From: Sporomusaceae bacterium FL31
GTDB taxonomy: Bacteria > Bacillota > Negativicutes > DSM-1736 > Dendrosporobacteraceae
Reading direction: 5' to 3'
Length of the DNA stretch: 64,000 nucleotides
Assembly: GCA_003990955.1 (NCBI GenBank)
Contig: BIFV01000007.1
Coordinates: forward strand, 196,866 to 260,865
Part shown: piece by piece, positions 61,787-64,000 of the stretch
How the letters are laid out: the number at the start of each line of letters is the position of its first letter
Position numbering within the stretch: the stretch's first letter is position 1
Program-made: the position numbers and the translations under genes
Notes under the pieces: generated by a model
What the model saw: only the letters and a program-made list of their open reading frames with translations
Told to the model about the DNA's origin: nothing
The model's database searches: none

Positions 61787-62053
61787 TTGTTAACAGCTGA
61801 TTCAAAACAACAACTTATTGAAAAATATCGTATTCATGAGGCTGATACCGGTTCTCCTGAAGTACAGATTGCGATCTTAACTGAACGCATTAATTATTTA
61901 ACAAATCACTTAAAAGAACACAAAAAAGATCATCATTCACGTCGTGGTCTGTTAAAAATGGTTGGTCAACGCAGAGGCTTATTAAATTATCTGCGCGACA
62001 ATGATATTGAAAGATATCGTACAATCATTGCTAAACTCAATCTGCGGAAATAA
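61787..62053 (+). CDS. rpsO: 30S ribosomal protein S15
   Basis: 88 residues from the TTG at 61787 (aaaggaag 8 bases upstream), which matches the family length of 88-89; a GTG at 61778 would lie on the ribosome site. [40 protein letters not shown] is the S15 signature. It binds 16S rRNA helices 20-22. Confidence 0.96.
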   Translation: MLTADSKQQLIEKYRIHEADTGSPEVQIAILTERINYLTNHLKEHKKDHHSRRGLLKMVGQRRGLLNYLRDNDIERYRTIIAKLNLRK

Positions 62054-62055
62054 TG

Positions 62056-62085
62056 AAAGCGGGATTATCCCCGCTTTTTTTATTT
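62056..62085 (+). terminator. Terminator after rpsO
   Basis: AAAGCGGG (62056-62063) and CCCGCTTT (62070-62077) with a 6-base loop, followed by a T run. Some read-through to pnp is likely. Confidence 0.88.
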
Positions 62086-62151
62086 TCCAAGGTTAAGAGC
62101 CTGTAAAAAAGGAAATAATAAAAAAAATGTCGAAGAGTTATTCTTGGAAAA
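62083..62151 (+). promoter_or_regulatory. Long-range inverted repeat in the pnp leader
   Basis: TTTTCCAAG (62083-62091) and CTTGGAAAA (62143-62151) can form a 9-bp stem closing a 51-base loop, about 30 bases before the pnp start. In Escherichia coli the pnp leader is an RNase III-processed stem used for autoregulation; a similar role here is only suggested. Confidence 0.35.
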
Positions 62152-62181
62152 GAATAGGGGATTCAAAGAGGAGGACAACGT

Positions 62182-64000
62182 ATGCATAGCTTTGAAATGG
62201 AACTAGGCGGCAGACCACTAATTGTTGAGTCTGGAAAATTGGCAAAACAAGCAGGTGGAGCAGTTCTGGTTCGATATGGGGATACAGCAGTCATTGTTAC
62301 TGCTACCGCATCAGCTGAGCCACGCGAAGGAATTGATTTTTTCCCATTAACAGTTGATTATGAAGAAAGATTATATTCTGTTGGCAAGATTCCTGGGGGC
62401 TTTATAAAGCGCGAGGGACGCCCCAGTGAAGCAGCGATTCTATCTGGTAGATTGATTGATCGGCCAATCCGCCCACTTTTTGCTGATGGCTTTCGTAATG
62501 ATGTACAGGTCGTAGCAACAGTATTGTCAGTTGATCAGAATAATCCACCAGATATCCCGGCAATGATTGGTGCATCTTGCGCATTATCAGTTTCCGATAT
62601 TCCATTTAATGGTCCTATTGGTGGTGTTCGCGTCGGCAGAATAGACGGACAGTTCATTATTAACCCAACAGTTGCTCAACAAGAGCAAAGTGAGCTCAAT
62701 TTGGTTGTTGCTGGAACTAAAGATGCTGTAATTATGGTTGAAGCTGCTGCAAATGAGCTTTCAGAAGAAGTGATCTTGGATGCAATATCATTCGGACACG
62801 ATGTCATTCGGACTATTATTGATTTTCAGTTAAAAATTGTTGAGTCAATTGGCAAAACAAAACGTGACATAAAATTATTTGACGTCGCGGCGGAAATTGA
62901 TACTGCTGTACGCGAGTTTGTTACTGAAAAATTAAACTCTGCAGTAAGAAATTCTGATAAACTTGAACGAGAAGCTCAAATTAGCGCTGTAAAAAAAGAA
63001 ACCACCGAACATTTTGCGACAATATTTCCTGACAACACAAAAAATGTTCAATATGTAGTGCAAAAAGTTCTTAAAGAGCTTGTCCGTAAAATGATTACTG
63101 TAGAGAAAATTCGTCCTGATGGACGTGCATTGGAAGAAGTACGCCCCATTACTTGTGATGTTTCGCTTTTAGCACGCACTCATGGTTCTGGACTATTTAC
63201 CCGTGGTCAAACCCAAGTACTTACAGTCACCACCTTAGGAGCAATTGGTGACGAACAGATATTAGATGGACTCGGTGTAGAAGAATCTAAACGCTATATG
63301 CATCATTACAATTTCCCATCCTTCAGTGTTGGTGAAACTAGACCTTCTCGTGGTCCTGGCCGTCGCGAAATTGGCCATGGTGCATTAGCTGAACGTGCGC
63401 TAGTGCCAGTTATACCAAATGAGGTTGAATTCCCTTATACCATTCGATTAGTATCCGAAGTTCTCGAATCCAATGGTTCTTCTTCCATGGGCAGTGTCTG
63501 CGGCAGTACCTTGTCACTGATGGATGCTGGTGTTCCAATTAAAAGACCTGTCTCCGGCGTAGCAATGGGACTTGTTAAAGAAGGCGACCATTACTCAATC
63601 TTAACTGATATCCAAGGTATGGAAGATGCTCTTGGCGATATGGACTTCAAAGTCGCAGGTACTACAAAAGGTGTAACAGCGATACAGATGGACATAAAAA
63701 TTGCCGGCATTACTAAAGAAATTTTGACTTCGGCATTAGAACAAGCAAAACGGGGTCGCAGTCACATCTTAAATATTATGTTGGAAACTATCAACACACC
63801 AAAAACTGAACTTTCTCCATATGCACCAAGAATTATTACAATGGAAATTGATCCTGATAAAATTCGCGATGTCATAGGACCTGGCGGCAAGACAATTAAA
63901 AAGATTATTGATGAAACTGGTGTTACCATTGATATTGAAGATGACGGCAAGGTTTTTATCGCTGCAGTTGACGTTGAAGCCGGTCAAAAAGCTGTCAGAA
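62182..64000 (+). CDS. pnp: Polyribonucleotide nucleotidyltransferase (3' end outside window)
   Basis: 606 codons, open to the last base; the full protein is about 700 residues. ATG with gaggagg upstream. Two RNase PH domains: the first with [28 protein letters not shown], the second with [32 protein letters not shown] and [20 protein letters not shown], which holds catalytic Asp residues. The KH domain starts near residue 560 ([16 protein letters not shown]). The S1 domain is cut off. It degrades RNA phosphorolytically. Confidence 0.96.
   Translation, partial: MHSFEMELGGRPLIVESGKLAKQAGGAVLVRYGDTAVIVTATASAEPREGIDFFPLTVDYEERLYSVGKIPGGFIKREGRPSEAAILSGRLIDRPIRPLFADGFRNDVQVVATVLSVDQNNPPDIPAMIGASCALSVSDIPFNGPIGGVRVGRIDGQFIINPTVAQQEQSELNLVVAGTKDAVIMVEAAANELSEEVILDAISFGHDVIRTIIDFQLKIVESIGKTKRDIKLFDVAAEIDTAVREFVTEKLNSAVRNSDKLEREAQISAVKKETTEHFATIFPDNTKNVQYVVQKVLKELVRKMITVEKIRPDGRALEEVRPITCDVSLLARTHGSGLFTRGQTQVLTVTTLGAIGDEQILDGLGVEESKRYMHHYNFPSFSVGETRPSRGPGRREIGHGALAERALVPVIPNEVEFPYTIRLVSEVLESNGSSSMGSVCGSTLSLMDAGVPIKRPVSGVAMGLVKEGDHYSILTDIQGMEDALGDMDFKVAGTTKGVTAIQMDIKIAGITKEILTSALEQAKRGRSHILNIMLETINTPKTELSPYAPRIITMEIDPDKIRDVIGPGGKTIKKIIDETGVTIDIEDDGKVFIAAVDVEAGQKAVR

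Noticed and set aside
1..64000. CRISPR arrays, insertion sequences or prophage genes
   Set aside because: No regularly spaced repeats, transposase motifs or phage structural genes were seen anywhere.

Overview
The window looks like chromosomal DNA of an anaerobic, diderm Firmicute, most likely class Negativicutes (Sporomusa/Pelosinus-like). This is an inference. The Firmicutes signs are a PolC-type replicase, an rimP-nusA-ylxR-ylxQ-infB operon and strong AGGAGG ribosome sites with many TTG/GTG starts. The outer-membrane signs are an RND efflux pump, type IV pili and an ArnT-like glycosyltransferase. The anaerobic signs are cobalt-early (cbi) cobalamin synthesis, a ferredoxin-dependent 2-oxoacid oxidoreductase and an LdhH-type lactate dehydrogenase. 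The DNA is AT-rich throughout. I saw no insertion sequence, prophage, CRISPR array, rRNA or tRNA.

Layout. 1-7450: type IV pilus operon (pilC end, major pilin, prepilin peptidase, four minor-pilin-like genes, a ComFB protein, pilM-N-O). 7562-10315: shikimate genes aroC-aroK-aroB. 10436-14668: RND adaptor and pump. 14718-19590: pfkA, an unknown gene, larB-larC (nickel-pincer cofactor) and an HD-GYP c-di-GMP phosphodiesterase. 19631-21130: queC and folE2 (queuosine/folate). 21137-23119: a solitary adenine DNA methyltransferase. 23153-27485: a four-gene envelope-glycan cluster (HpnK-like deacetylase, UPF0104 membrane protein, sugar epimerase, ArnT-like transferase). 27734-30814: korDABC-type oxidoreductase plus a VOC protein. 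30863-33651 (minus strand): ldhH and lutC. 34043-49179: a cobalamin riboswitch and an 18-gene cbi/cob operon. 49331-49672 (minus): an ArsC/Spx-like protein. 49862-53530: polC. 53741-61623: rimP-nusA-rnpM-ylxQ-infB-rbfA-nrnA-truB-ribF. 61787-64000: rpsO and the start of pnp.

How it fits together. The cobalamin operon carries most of the anaerobic ring pathway and the nucleotide-loop steps, but no cobaltochelatase and no lower-base activation gene. Genes inside operons overlap by a few bases (ATGA, TAATG), which suggests translational coupling. Several TTG/GTG starts are chosen here from ribosome-site spacing and shorten the longest possible reading frame.

Most worth a second look: a 9-G tract exactly on the catalytic GxGD motif of the prepilin peptidase; a PolC that lacks its usual inserted proofreading exonuclease; an Arn-like envelope-modification cluster built from different protein families; a hairpin below the cobalamin riboswitch that combines a terminator with the cbiD ribosome site; a promoter followed at once by a weak terminator upstream of rimP-nusA; and three evenly spaced direct repeats plus a palindrome upstream of the lactate dehydrogenase genes.
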